From Rickettsia endosymbiont of Ceutorhynchus obstrictus (lineage in GTDB: Bacteria > Pseudomonadota > Alphaproteobacteria > Rickettsiales > Rickettsiaceae): DNA of 64,000 nucleotides. The stretch covers positions 1,550,001 through 1,614,000 of the forward strand of contig NZ_OZ032162.1 in assembly GCF_964026565.1 (NCBI RefSeq), given 5' to 3'. Under the pieces are notes generated by a model. It searched no databases and was not told where the DNA came from. It saw only the letters and a program-made list of their open reading frames with translations. This document shows, in pieces, positions 44,556-53,888 of the stretch (the stretch's first letter is position 1; every line of letters begins with the position of its first letter). The position numbers were made by a program, and so were the translations under genes.

Positions 44556-46160
44556 ATGACCCAACAAAACAATAAAATATCTTATGACGAAGTTCCGTAC
44601 TCCCCGTTTTCTTTTGGCTATACCACCCCTGAACATTTAAGAACTATCGGGTTGTTATTCGGGTTAAATCCCCCGGAGGTAAAAACCGCAAGAATATTGG
44701 ATATAGGTTGTGGGGTCGGGAGTAATATGTTCAATTTTGCCGAAACTTATCCTAAATCTTATTCCCTCGGTATTGATTTATCAAAAAAACAAATAGAACA
44801 GGGGCTTAAAGCAGTTGATGATTTAAAGCTTAAAAATATTGATTTAAAACATTTATCCATAATGGATATTGATGAGTCTTTAGGTAAATTTGATTATATA
44901 ATCTGTCACGGGGTATTTTCTTGGGTGCCGGACGCGGTAAAAGAAAAAATTCTTGAAGTTGCAAATAAATTACTAAATCGAAACGGCATTGCTTTTGTCA
45001 GTTATAATACTTTGCCCGGTTGGAATATGCAAAGAACCATTAGAGAAATGATGATGTTCCACTCGGAAATTTTTCAAAATAATAATGATAAATTACAACA
45101 AGCAAAATTATTGTTAAGCTTTATTAATGAGTCGTTAGACAAATCGCCCTCTTCATATTCTAAATTCTTGCAAGATGAAGCAAAAATTTTAGCTTTATAT
45201 GATGATTCATATCTGTTGCATGAGTATTTAGGTGAAGAAAATACCGGCTTTTATTTTTATCAATTTATGGATATGGCAAGGAAGCATCAGCTTAATTATC
45301 TTGGTGATACTTCACCTTCCTCGATGTTTATCGGTAATTTACCGATAAAGGCAGCAGAGCAATTACAAACTATTAATGATATAGTCCGTACCGAGCAATA
45401 TATGGATTTTATTACTAACCGCAAGTTTCGCTCTACTTTGTTATGCCATAATGAGGCAGCTATAAATAGAAATATTGAATTTAATAAATTAAAAGGTTTC
45501 TACACCACCTTCAATGTTAGACCGGTAACTAATCGGAATGATATTGATCTCTCTAACGCGCAGGAAAATATTAGCTTCTATTACGAGAATTTACCGGAGC
45601 CTTTTATCTCAACCGCTTCGCCGGTTATGAAAGCTATTTTATATGTCTATAGCGAAAATATCGGTAATCCGATGAGTCTGGAGCGAGTTGCCGAAGCAGC
45701 ATTTAAAAAACTCGGAAAATTTCAATTAACGGATTTTCTAGCAGCATTAGAAGCAAATTTTATTAAACTTATATTCCAAGATTTCGTAAAAATATATGCC
45801 GAGAAGCCGAATGCTATAGCAAGTATTACCGCAAAACCGAAAGTTAGCGAGCTTATGAGATATCAGGTAAAACATGCAAATTTCAATAATGCTAATAAGC
45901 TAATAAGCGTCACTAATCGGCTTAATAATATGATAGGTATACAAATACAAGAAAAATGTATTTTGGAATTATTAGACGGTACTAATTCTCTCGAGAATAT
46001 TGAGGAAAAAATTCTTAAAAAATTTATTTCTAAAGAATTAACGGCTCTTGATGAAAAGGCACAGCCGGTAACAGATGAAGCATTACTTAAAGAATTTGTT
46101 AAGCATTTTGTTACTCTAACGTTAGAAAAATTTAGAATTAATTATTTTCTGATTGGGTAA
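44556..46160 (+). CDS. OmpB-type protein-lysine methyltransferase (PKMT2-like)
   Basis: The start MTQQNNK is chosen over an upstream TTG because AAGGA lies five bases before this ATG; the protein then has 534 residues. It opens with SYDEVPYSPFSFGYTTPEHLRTIGLLFGLNPPE, SAM motif I ILDIGCGVGSNMF, and later YNTLPGWNMQRTIREMM, with a long methyltransferase-regulatory domain (MDFITNRKFRSTLLCH). Two rickettsial enzymes of this type methylate lysines of the surface protein OmpB. Its place beside recF points to the trimethylating RP027-028 type; this is an inference from remembered synteny. A paralogue is at 58463-60046. Confidence 0.88.
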   Translation: MTQQNNKISYDEVPYSPFSFGYTTPEHLRTIGLLFGLNPPEVKTARILDIGCGVGSNMFNFAETYPKSYSLGIDLSKKQIEQGLKAVDDLKLKNIDLKHLSIMDIDESLGKFDYIICHGVFSWVPDAVKEKILEVANKLLNRNGIAFVSYNTLPGWNMQRTIREMMMFHSEIFQNNNDKLQQAKLLLSFINESLDKSPSSYSKFLQDEAKILALYDDSYLLHEYLGEENTGFYFYQFMDMARKHQLNYLGDTSPSSMFIGNLPIKAAEQLQTINDIVRTEQYMDFITNRKFRSTLLCHNEAAINRNIEFNKLKGFYTTFNVRPVTNRNDIDLSNAQENISFYYENLPEPFISTASPVMKAILYVYSENIGNPMSLERVAEAAFKKLGKFQLTDFLAALEANFIKLIFQDFVKIYAEKPNAIASITAKPKVSELMRYQVKHANFNNANKLISVTNRLNNMIGIQIQEKCILELLDGTNSLENIEEKILKKFISKELTALDEKAQPVTDEALLKEFVKHFVTLTLEKFRINYFLIG

Positions 46161-46195
46161 AGATTATAGAGGAGCGGTAAGGTAACGCCGCAATC

Positions 46196-46421
46196 GGCGT
46201 TGTTGCATGGCTCGAATTTTCGATGTCATTCCCTGCTCTCTTATGTCATTCCCGCGTAGGCGGGAATCTAGAAAAAAGCACTTTTTAGGTCATCCTGAAT
46301 TTATTTCAGGATATTGTTCAATAGATGCTGAAACAAGTTCAGCATGACAAAGAAAAGGCTGGATTCCCGTTTTCACGGGAATGACATCGAACACGCTTTA
46401 ACCTATTCATGCAACACAGCC
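46196..46421. repeat. MITE-like composite between the methyltransferase and clpB
   Basis: ggcgttgttgcatggctcga opens the element and a weak catgcaacacagcc closes it. gtcattcccgcgtaggcggg / cccgttttcacgggaatgac arms enclose tcctgaatttatttcagga and tgaaacaagttca hairpins. It separates two converging genes and could terminate both. Confidence 0.75.
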
Positions 46422-46424
46422 ATC

Positions 46425-49004
46425 CTAACTTTGCATTAATACTATACTTAATTCGTTATTTTCCACTGTTACTTTAACAGCCATACCGCCGCTTACCTCA
46501 CCGCTAAGAATCATTTTAGCCAGATTATTTTGTAATTCTCGCTGGATAAGACGCTTTAACGGGCGCGCGCCAAACATCGGATCATAACCTTTTTCAGCTA
46601 AATAATTTAAAGCCGACTCGTCAAATTCCAAAGTTATATTTTGTTGCAATAAAATTTTTTTCAAATTTTCCAACTGGATTTTAACTATATCGTGAATATT
46701 ATCGCGGTTTAACCTATGAAATAATATAATTTCGTCTAACCTATTTAAGAATTCCGGTTTAAATACGGCTCTTACATATTCCATAACTTGATCTTTTACT
46801 TTATAGGTGTCTTCTCCTTCTTGCTGATTAATTAATATCTCAGCACCAAGATTGGACGTTAAAACTATAATAGTATTTTTAAAATCAACAGTTATACCTT
46901 GGCTATCGGTAAGCCTTCCCTCGTCGAGTATTTGCAGCATAATATTAAAAATATCCGGATGGGCTTTCTCAACTTCATCAAACAATATTACCTGATAAGG
47001 ACGTCGCCGCACCGCTTCGGTCAATACTCCCCCTTGATCATAACCGATATAACCCGGAGGCGCACCGATCAACCGCGAAATAGCATGCTTCTCCATATAT
47101 TCCGACATGTCAATACGCAAAATTGCGTTACGATCATCAAAGAGAAAATAGGCAAGCGCCTTAGTCAACTCGGTTTTACCGACGCCTGTAGGACCGAGAA
47201 ATAAAAACGAACCTAAGGGGCGGTTAACATCCTGAATACCGGCACGTGATCTACGTACCGCGTCGCTAACGCCTTTTATTGCCTCATCCTGCCCTATTAC
47301 CGACTCCCTTAATTTTTGCTCCGTAACAAGTAATCGCTCGCGTTCACTCGATAGCATTGTGTCGATAGGAATACCGGTAATTTTGGAAATAATATTTGCT
47401 ATATCACTCTCTAATACTACTTCTTTTAAAACATTTTTTCCGCCGTTTAACTCTATTTCTTTAATCTTTTTTGTCAGCTCAGGGATAATACCGTATTTTA
47501 ATTCACTTGCTTTAGTTAAATTTGTACTTCTCTCGGCACGTTCTAGTTCTCCTTTTGCTTTTTCTAGCTCCTCTTTTAATTTTTGCTCAAGCTGCATTTT
47601 TGCCTTTTCCGCTTGCCATTTTGTACTCATATCGTAAGAAACCGCTTCGAGTTTATTTAATTCTTCCGTTAAATGAGCGATTTTCTTTCTAGAATGCTCA
47701 TCATTTTCTTTATTTAAAGCGGCAAGTTCCATTTTTATTTGAATAATACGACGGTCAAGCTCGTCTAGCTCCTCAGGTTTGCTTGATAATTCAATCTTTA
47801 ACCTACTACAAGCCTCATCTATCAAATCAATTGCTTTGTCGGGTAAATAACGATCGGTAATATATCGATTTGATAAGGTAGCCGCCGCCACTATCGCGCT
47901 ATCGGCAATTCTAACGGCATGATGTAGCTCATATTTTTCCTTAATACCTCGAAGTATCGAAATAGTATCTTCGACCGTCGGCTCGCTAATATAAACGGGC
48001 TGGAACCTCCTAGCAAGTGCTGCGTCTTTCTCTATATATTTACGATATTCATCCAAAGTAGTGGCGCCTATACAATGTAATTCACCTCTCGCAAGCATCG
48101 GTTTTAAGAGATTAGACGCATCCATTGCACCGTCGGTTTTACCGGTACCGACTAGCAAATGCAACTCATCGATAAATAAAATAATCTCACCGCCTGCTTC
48201 TTTAATCTCTCTAAGCACTGCTTTAAGACGCTCCTCAAATTCTCCGCGATATTTAGCACCGGCGATAAGCGCACCCATATCTAACTCAATAATACGGCAA
48301 TTAACTAAAGTTTCCGGTACGTCTTTACTAAAAATTCTTTGAGCTAGCCCTTCAATTATAGCGGTTTTACCTACTCCGGGTTCGCCGATGAGAACAGGGT
48401 TATTTTTCATCCTGCGAGATAATACTTGCACCGTTCTTCTAATCTCCTCATCCCTGCCGATTATTGGGTCTAACTTACCGCTTTCGGCAAGCTCGGTAAC
48501 GTCTCTGCCGTATTTTTTAAGAGCATCGTAACTATTTTCCGCTGATTCGGTATCGGCTTTTTTACCCTTTCTGAGCTGTAAAATTGCCGCAGCAATTTTT
48601 TTATTAGTGATAGAAGCGATTGTTAAAATCTTGCCTGCCGCCCCGTTATCATACGATAAGGATTCAAAAATTCGCTCAATCGTGACAAAATTATCACCGT
48701 TATCTTTGGCAAGGCTAGTAGCTTTTTCTAGGCATTTCAGGCTTTCGGCAGCGAAATAAAGCTGTCCTCCCCCCTCTACTTGAATTTTAGGAACTTTATT
48801 TAGCTCTAATTGTAAATTATCGTTAAGATTATTTAAATTACCGCCGATAATATTAATAAGACCGGCAATAATTCCTGTATCTTCATTTAAAAGAGCCGCT
48901 AATATATGCAGCGGCAACACTTGTTGATGATCGTTTTTGGCGGCTACTGCTTGACTACCGGCAATTATATTTTTAGCATGTGCAGTAAATTTATCAATGT
49001 TCAT
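46425..49004 (-). CDS. clpB: ATP-dependent chaperone ClpB
   Basis: ClpB disaggregates proteins together with DnaK. The 859 residues show the N-terminal Clp repeats, first AAA+ module (Walker A GEPGVGKTAIIEGLA, Walker B ILFIDELH), a coiled-coil middle domain (about 400-525, rich in Leu, Lys and Glu), second AAA+ module (Walker A GPTGVGKTELTKALA, Walker B VILFDEVEKAH) and the C-terminal D2-small domain. Length matches E. coli ClpB (857). It is transcribed away from the phosphatase-like gene. Heat-shock control is usual, but no clear sigma-32 site was identified. Confidence 0.98.
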   Translation of the reverse strand: MNIDKFTAHAKNIIAGSQAVAAKNDHQQVLPLHILAALLNEDTGIIAGLINIIGGNLNNLNDNLQLELNKVPKIQVEGGGQLYFAAESLKCLEKATSLAKDNGDNFVTIERIFESLSYDNGAAGKILTIASITNKKIAAAILQLRKGKKADTESAENSYDALKKYGRDVTELAESGKLDPIIGRDEEIRRTVQVLSRRMKNNPVLIGEPGVGKTAIIEGLAQRIFSKDVPETLVNCRIIELDMGALIAGAKYRGEFEERLKAVLREIKEAGGEIILFIDELHLLVGTGKTDGAMDASNLLKPMLARGELHCIGATTLDEYRKYIEKDAALARRFQPVYISEPTVEDTISILRGIKEKYELHHAVRIADSAIVAAATLSNRYITDRYLPDKAIDLIDEACSRLKIELSSKPEELDELDRRIIQIKMELAALNKENDEHSRKKIAHLTEELNKLEAVSYDMSTKWQAEKAKMQLEQKLKEELEKAKGELERAERSTNLTKASELKYGIIPELTKKIKEIELNGGKNVLKEVVLESDIANIISKITGIPIDTMLSSERERLLVTEQKLRESVIGQDEAIKGVSDAVRRSRAGIQDVNRPLGSFLFLGPTGVGKTELTKALAYFLFDDRNAILRIDMSEYMEKHAISRLIGAPPGYIGYDQGGVLTEAVRRRPYQVILFDEVEKAHPDIFNIMLQILDEGRLTDSQGITVDFKNTIIVLTSNLGAEILINQQEGEDTYKVKDQVMEYVRAVFKPEFLNRLDEIILFHRLNRDNIHDIVKIQLENLKKILLQQNITLEFDESALNYLAEKGYDPMFGARPLKRLIQRELQNNLAKMILSGEVSGGMAVKVTVENNELSIVLMQS

Positions 49005-49105
49005 ATGAATAATATTATCAAGTTAAAATGATTAAACATTTTTCAGTGGATTATTTTTATATAATTATTTTAAACTAGAAATACAAGACATAGGGAAACT
49101 AAATC

Positions 49106-51217
49106 ATGGCACTATCATTAAAAGAACGATTTGATAACGATAAAGACTTTTTGATAAAACAAACAAATGAGTTTTTAATAGGTAATAAACAAGAACCTTT
49201 ACAAACGAATAGAGATGAAATTATCAAGGCAGTTAAAGAAAGAAATTTTACTGATGCATTACAAAAATTAGAAATTTTACGGGAAGAAAAAACCGGTATT
49301 CAGCTTACTAAAATTGATCCTCTACTAGAAGGTACAACACCGGTAATAATTCGTGATGCACGAAAGGCTAAAGATCCTCGTATACTTGCTACTGAAGGCT
49401 ACGAGATGCAATATTTAAATGCTGTAAGAGCGGCCATTGATATTGCTAAAATCGAAGGAAAGCCTGAGCTTGAAGAGCAGCTAAAAAATGAAGCAGTTAC
49501 ATTTATTGAAAACTTCAACAAGAAGAATGAAAATAAATCTCAGGAAGAAATTTCTATTAACGTCAAAAATAAAATTAATGATATAGCCGTAATTCTGGAA
49601 GAAAATGGTATTAAACAAATACATAAAAAACTTAATGTTGCTAAGGATTTTCAGAATCTTAATGATGAACATTGTAATATAGTTACTGTCTCAAATGTTA
49701 AAGATAAGCAAGGTAAAGAGCATATTGTTATCGAAGCAGAAGCAGCATTAAAGGGATTAACAATCGAGCAAAAAGCAGAATATGAAAAAATAAAAACGGA
49801 AAATAAACCTAAATGGTTTACCGCAATGAAGGATTGGGAAAGTAAATTAGTAGAAAGATATGCCGATAAAATAGTACAAGGAGATCATGTTATTTCTACC
49901 CAATTACGGCAAATAGTCGGTATGAAAAATGCTTTTGAAAAAATTACTGCAATAGCTGACTCAAATGGTGAAAATTTTAAAGTATTACACAATTCTAAAC
50001 ATGCAGGAACATTGGCCTCTATCTCTCATGATACAAATTCAAGACAAGAAATTACTGATTTAAACTCTAAACAAGCTCAGGAATGGATGGGCAAAGATCA
50101 TATTCTTCATGCTAATACTTTAAATAGCGGTACTGCAAATTTTAAAACACCGCATAAAGATGCGAAGCTTGTGATTCTTACCAAAAGAGCCATGGATCAT
50201 GTAGGCGGACATCACACTAACACAGCCTTTAATAAATTTAGAAAAATTGCTGCCTTTAATAATTTTGACGGAGCAAAACAACAGCTTAATGATATTGCTA
50301 ATAATTTACCGGAAGAAGGCAATTTTAAGAGTATTAAAACTCATTTAAAACCTAGAGGAAAATTGGCAAGGTTATTTGGTATTAATAAACCCAAAGATGA
50401 TTTGACAACAATGTTAAATACAGAAGTAAACGCAGGTAGATTATCTCTTGAAGCTCATAAAATATTAACAGACGCTGCCGATTTAAGAAAAGATGTAGAA
50501 AAAGCCGACGTTGCTTTTTTTAGAGGAGCAGATAAAGAAAATATAAGTAGCGATATTTCAAGAAAGCTTAATTTCGTAAGTACAGGAATCACAAACTCTA
50601 AAGATTTTGTTTTTAGAAAGGTCCCAAAGCATGAGGTACTTACCATGTGTGCAAGCGGCAAAGATCGCACAGGGCTTGCGGAGCATGATCAAACTAGCAG
50701 TGCCGTAGCTGCTAAATTAGGAATACAGGTTACTGATGTTGATAAACAACTTCTAAAAGCATGGCATACTGCCGGTCAAGCCGGAGGGGTTTATGCCGGC
50801 GGAGCAACTGTTGGTTGCTACGGTACATTACAAGTAACCAGTGAAGGATTCCCGGAAACAAGAAAGGAAGCTCTGCAAACTATAGTAGAGCCGACAGGGG
50901 CTAATAATAAAATCAAGAAACTTAAAAAAGATGAGATTATTAATGAAAAGCAGGAGCAGAAAAAAGCTGAAGAAACTCCTAATATGTATAAAGATGAAAG
51001 ATATAATACATTACCGCCTAGACAGCAGGTGAGAGATCAATTTGTTACGGAAGCAGGTGTAGAGGCTTTATCAACTGAGCAAAGTAAAAACAAACCGCTA
51101 AATGTAAGCAAAAGTCAACAAAAAACGATTACACCTAAGCAGGAAATCACAAAAATAGATACGCCTCCTCCTACACCAACCCATGCACATGAGGCTCACA
51201 AAAAATGGGAAAGATAA
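49106..51217 (+). CDS. CX5R phosphatase-like protein, candidate effector
   Basis: The 703-residue protein has no signal peptide or membrane span. Residues 515-523 read CASGKDRTG, a CX5R catalytic loop identical over SGKDRTG to the SopB/IpgD inositol-phosphatase effectors. A nearby AGQAGGVYAGGATVGCYGTLQ segment may be a second active-site motif. The first 230 residues are helical and charged. The tail (about 620-703) is low-complexity with prolines (DTPPPTPTHAHE) and a basic end, as in type IV-secreted proteins. It may dephosphorylate host lipid or protein, but this is inferred. AGGGA lies before the ATG. Confidence 0.65.
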   Translation: MALSLKERFDNDKDFLIKQTNEFLIGNKQEPLQTNRDEIIKAVKERNFTDALQKLEILREEKTGIQLTKIDPLLEGTTPVIIRDARKAKDPRILATEGYEMQYLNAVRAAIDIAKIEGKPELEEQLKNEAVTFIENFNKKNENKSQEEISINVKNKINDIAVILEENGIKQIHKKLNVAKDFQNLNDEHCNIVTVSNVKDKQGKEHIVIEAEAALKGLTIEQKAEYEKIKTENKPKWFTAMKDWESKLVERYADKIVQGDHVISTQLRQIVGMKNAFEKITAIADSNGENFKVLHNSKHAGTLASISHDTNSRQEITDLNSKQAQEWMGKDHILHANTLNSGTANFKTPHKDAKLVILTKRAMDHVGGHHTNTAFNKFRKIAAFNNFDGAKQQLNDIANNLPEEGNFKSIKTHLKPRGKLARLFGINKPKDDLTTMLNTEVNAGRLSLEAHKILTDAADLRKDVEKADVAFFRGADKENISSDISRKLNFVSTGITNSKDFVFRKVPKHEVLTMCASGKDRTGLAEHDQTSSAVAAKLGIQVTDVDKQLLKAWHTAGQAGGVYAGGATVGCYGTLQVTSEGFPETRKEALQTIVEPTGANNKIKKLKKDEIINEKQEQKKAEETPNMYKDERYNTLPPRQQVRDQFVTEAGVEALSTEQSKNKPLNVSKSQQKTITPKQEITKIDTPPPTPTHAHEAHKKWER

Positions 51218-51332
51218 CTAAAGCAACAATATAATACTCTTAATTGAGCTTTAAAAATTAGCATTCAGGTTTATAAGTTAGAGCAATTAAATAGGATAAA
51301 TGAAACAGTTTACTAAATATTACGAGGTATAA

Positions 51333-52058
51333 ATGTCAAAACTAGCGATAATAACAGGCGGGACGAGAGGAATAGGTAAGGCTACCGCTATTGCCTTAAA
51401 AAATAAAGGCTTTACGGTTGTTGCCAATTTTTTCAGCAATCACGATGCAGCTAAAGAAATGTCGGAAAAACATTCAATACAAGCCAAACAATGGAACGTA
51501 GCGGATTATGACGAGTGCCGGCAAGCGGTCAAAGAAATCGAAGAAGAATACAAAAGACCGGTAAGTATTTTGGTGAATAATGCCGGTATTACTAAGGATG
51601 GAATGTTACATAGAATGAGCCAACAAGATTGGCATGACGTTATTAACGTCAATCTTAATTCCTGTTTTAATATGTCGAGCGCAGTGATCGCGCAAATGCG
51701 CAACCAAAATTACGGTCGCATCGTTAATATTAGTTCAATCAATGCTCAAGCCGGACAAGTCGGGCAAACTAATTACTGCGCTGCCAAGGCTGCGCTTATC
51801 GGCTTTACTAAAGCTTTAGCCAAAGAATCCGTTTCTAAAAATATCACCGTAAATTGTATTGCCCCCGGTTACGTCAGGACGGAAATGATGGGACAAATTC
51901 CTGAGCGCATCCTTGAGCAAATAGTTGCGGCTATCCCGATGAAAAGACTTGGAGAACCCGAAGAGATAGCCAGAGCCGTCGAGTTTCTAACCGATGAGAA
52001 TGCCGGATTTATTACCGGCGAAACTTTATCGATTAATGGCGGTCATAATATGGTATAA
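51333..52058 (+). CDS. phbB: Acetoacetyl-CoA reductase (short-chain dehydrogenase)
   Basis: PhbB reduces acetoacetyl-CoA to (R)-3-hydroxybutyryl-CoA with NADPH, the second step of polyhydroxybutyrate synthesis. The 241-residue SDR has the nucleotide-binding TGGTRGIGKAT, VNNAGITKDG, the catalytic Ser-Tyr-Lys in NISSINAQAGQVGQTNYCAAKAAL, and VNCIAPGYVRTEM. The PhaB-type loop QTNY and C-terminal GFITGETLSINGGHNMV favour this over the closely related FabG, but the split is not absolute. GAGG lies before the ATG. The TPR gene follows after 11 bases. No synthase or thiolase gene is in the window. Confidence 0.85.
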   Translation: MSKLAIITGGTRGIGKATAIALKNKGFTVVANFFSNHDAAKEMSEKHSIQAKQWNVADYDECRQAVKEIEEEYKRPVSILVNNAGITKDGMLHRMSQQDWHDVINVNLNSCFNMSSAVIAQMRNQNYGRIVNISSINAQAGQVGQTNYCAAKAALIGFTKALAKESVSKNITVNCIAPGYVRTEMMGQIPERILEQIVAAIPMKRLGEPEEIARAVEFLTDENAGFITGETLSINGGHNMV

Positions 52059-52069
52059 ATAAAGTTTAT

Positions 52070-53827
52070 ATGAAAAATAAAACGGCGCAAGATTACTTTG
52101 AAAAAGGGGAAGTACTATTTGCTGCAGAAAATTTAGAAGAAATTGATGTTTTTATTGAGGAATGTTACCGGCAAGGACATGCTTATTTTGAGAGAGGCAA
52201 AGAGGATATTAAGTATTTTCACGAAGCAGCAAAGCTTTTTCAGTATGTATTTGAGTTTAACCCAGAATATCCCGATATTTATTATCATATGGGGATAGCT
52301 TTTTATGAATCGAATAATAAATATCAAGCATATGTTGCTTTTAAAAAGCTTAGGATGCTTAATCCAAACTATAAGGATGCGAGTGATAATATGAAACAAA
52401 TTCAGGAAGATTTAGGGATAGAGGAAAATAATCGCCAATTAAAGAGAGTTGAAAATCATGACGAAGGCTTTGAGGAAGTTAATTTTTCAGAAAATTCTTC
52501 AGACTATGAACCTGTAACGCGTGCAGAATTTAATAGCTTCAAAAAAATGACTTTCCAAGCGGTTATGACACTAAAAGAAAATGCGGATAACCAGCAAGAA
52601 ATATTAGATATTAGCAGAAAAACTAAAAAAGCTTGGGTAATTAAAAATATAAAATTACTTAAAAATGAAAATCTTGAATTATATAAATATTGTCAAACAT
52701 TTCATTACACTATAACGAATATATTTCAAGCTTATATTACTTTAGGCACTGGTTTGATAGGTGCAAATATTGATAAATTTGAGAAGATACACTGTAAAGT
52801 TTTAAGAAAATTTGCATGTTACGGCGCCGATCTTATGGAAATTGTTGTCGCTGGATATGCAGCACTTGGTCCCGGGATATGCGCAATTCATGAATTTACC
52901 GCTGATATTTATGATCTGATAATGGGCAAAAAATTTGATAATCGAGTAGAGTGTATAAACAAAATTATAGCAGAGAAATTTCATTTTAAAAGCGTAGCTA
53001 TCGAGTTAGGCGAACTCGCTCTAATGATAACTAATGCTAATAAAGAGAAAATTTTAAACCCGCCGCTAATAGAAAATAAGAATTGGTTACAAACTAAACT
53101 GTCTTATGTGAAGCAAAAAGCCTTCGGCGCCTCTTCTCCAAATAAAAAAAACTCTCCTACTGAATCAGCTTTCGAGGACGTTACTCTTTTTATGATGTAT
53201 TTATTCAAAAATCATAAGTCAATAATAGATAATAAGTTACCTTTTAAGGAGCAGGTACAGGTTATTCTAGGAAAAAATCTTACTAACTTATTAATCGATG
53301 ATACAGAAAACTTTAAGCAAATAACATTCATACAGAGTATTATTCCGCCAAAAGATAGATCAGAAATAGAAAAGAATACTTTAAAGAAAATATGGAACAT
53401 TGAACCTAGCCGGTTCAACTTAAGCTGGTTTAAGCCGCGACCAGTAAGTGATTTTTTGGAAGAAGAATATATTAAAAATTCTTTATCTTGTAGCAATTCT
53501 AATTTAGCAAAAATAGCAATATTTGATATAATGATAAATGCTGTAGTAAATAATAATAGCAAAAATTTTGAATGTTTAATAGAATTTAGTAAAAAATTCC
53601 CCCATATAATTAATTATATGGCATATTATTGCCCAGAGCGGTTTGGTGGTGGGGAGATAGCTGAAAAATGTATTGAGGATGCCCACCTTAGACATAAAGT
53701 TGTAGAAGAATTAACTGTAGTATTAAGTGATTCTAAAGTGCCACTACTATTATTGGAAAATGTAAATGAGGGTGAAGATAAAGGTTTGGGGGAAGAAATT
53801 GAATTTCAAGTGCTGGGGGATATTTAG
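52070..53827 (+). CDS. TPR-containing protein, function unknown
   Basis: I do not recognise a full-length family for this 585-residue protein. Residues about 35-125 form two to three TPR-like helices (AAKLFQYVFEFNPEYPDIYYHMGIAFYESNNKYQAYVAFKKLRMLNPNY). Then comes an acidic linker, a predicted helical region (about 150-200), and a moderately hydrophobic segment (ITLGTGLIGANIDKF, VVAGYAALGPGICAIHEF; about 220-280). The rest is charged and helical with no catalytic motif visible. It has no signal peptide. It follows phbB by 11 bases and converges on the NLR-like gene, sharing a terminator. A role in host interaction is possible but unproven. Confidence 0.6.
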   Translation: MKNKTAQDYFEKGEVLFAAENLEEIDVFIEECYRQGHAYFERGKEDIKYFHEAAKLFQYVFEFNPEYPDIYYHMGIAFYESNNKYQAYVAFKKLRMLNPNYKDASDNMKQIQEDLGIEENNRQLKRVENHDEGFEEVNFSENSSDYEPVTRAEFNSFKKMTFQAVMTLKENADNQQEILDISRKTKKAWVIKNIKLLKNENLELYKYCQTFHYTITNIFQAYITLGTGLIGANIDKFEKIHCKVLRKFACYGADLMEIVVAGYAALGPGICAIHEFTADIYDLIMGKKFDNRVECINKIIAEKFHFKSVAIELGELALMITNANKEKILNPPLIENKNWLQTKLSYVKQKAFGASSPNKKNSPTESAFEDVTLFMMYLFKNHKSIIDNKLPFKEQVQVILGKNLTNLLIDDTENFKQITFIQSIIPPKDRSEIEKNTLKKIWNIEPSRFNLSWFKPRPVSDFLEEEYIKNSLSCSNSNLAKIAIFDIMINAVVNNNSKNFECLIEFSKKFPHIINYMAYYCPERFGGGEIAEKCIEDAHLRHKVVEELTVVLSDSKVPLLLLENVNEGEDKGLGEEIEFQVLGDI

Positions 53828-53857
53828 GATAAAATTCTTTTAAATTTTATCCTAAAT
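53822..53857. terminator. Bidirectional terminator between converging genes
   Basis: The 14-base arms atttaggataaaat and attttatcctaaat are perfect mirrors around an eight-base loop. The stop codon of the TPR gene lies inside the left arm, and the NLR-like gene ends 32 bases to the right. Confidence 0.7.
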
Positions 53858-53888
53858 CCGTATCTATATTTATTAAGTAAAAGCAATT

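Noticed and set aside
46899..48342. Plus-strand frames of about 92-101 codons opposite clpB
   Set aside because: They are antisense shadows of the well-conserved ClpB coding sequence.
49005..49105. Heat-shock promoter for clpB and a promoter for the phosphatase-like gene
   Set aside because: A TATAAT is present at about 49060 on the plus strand but no matching -35 was found, and no sigma-32 consensus is clear.
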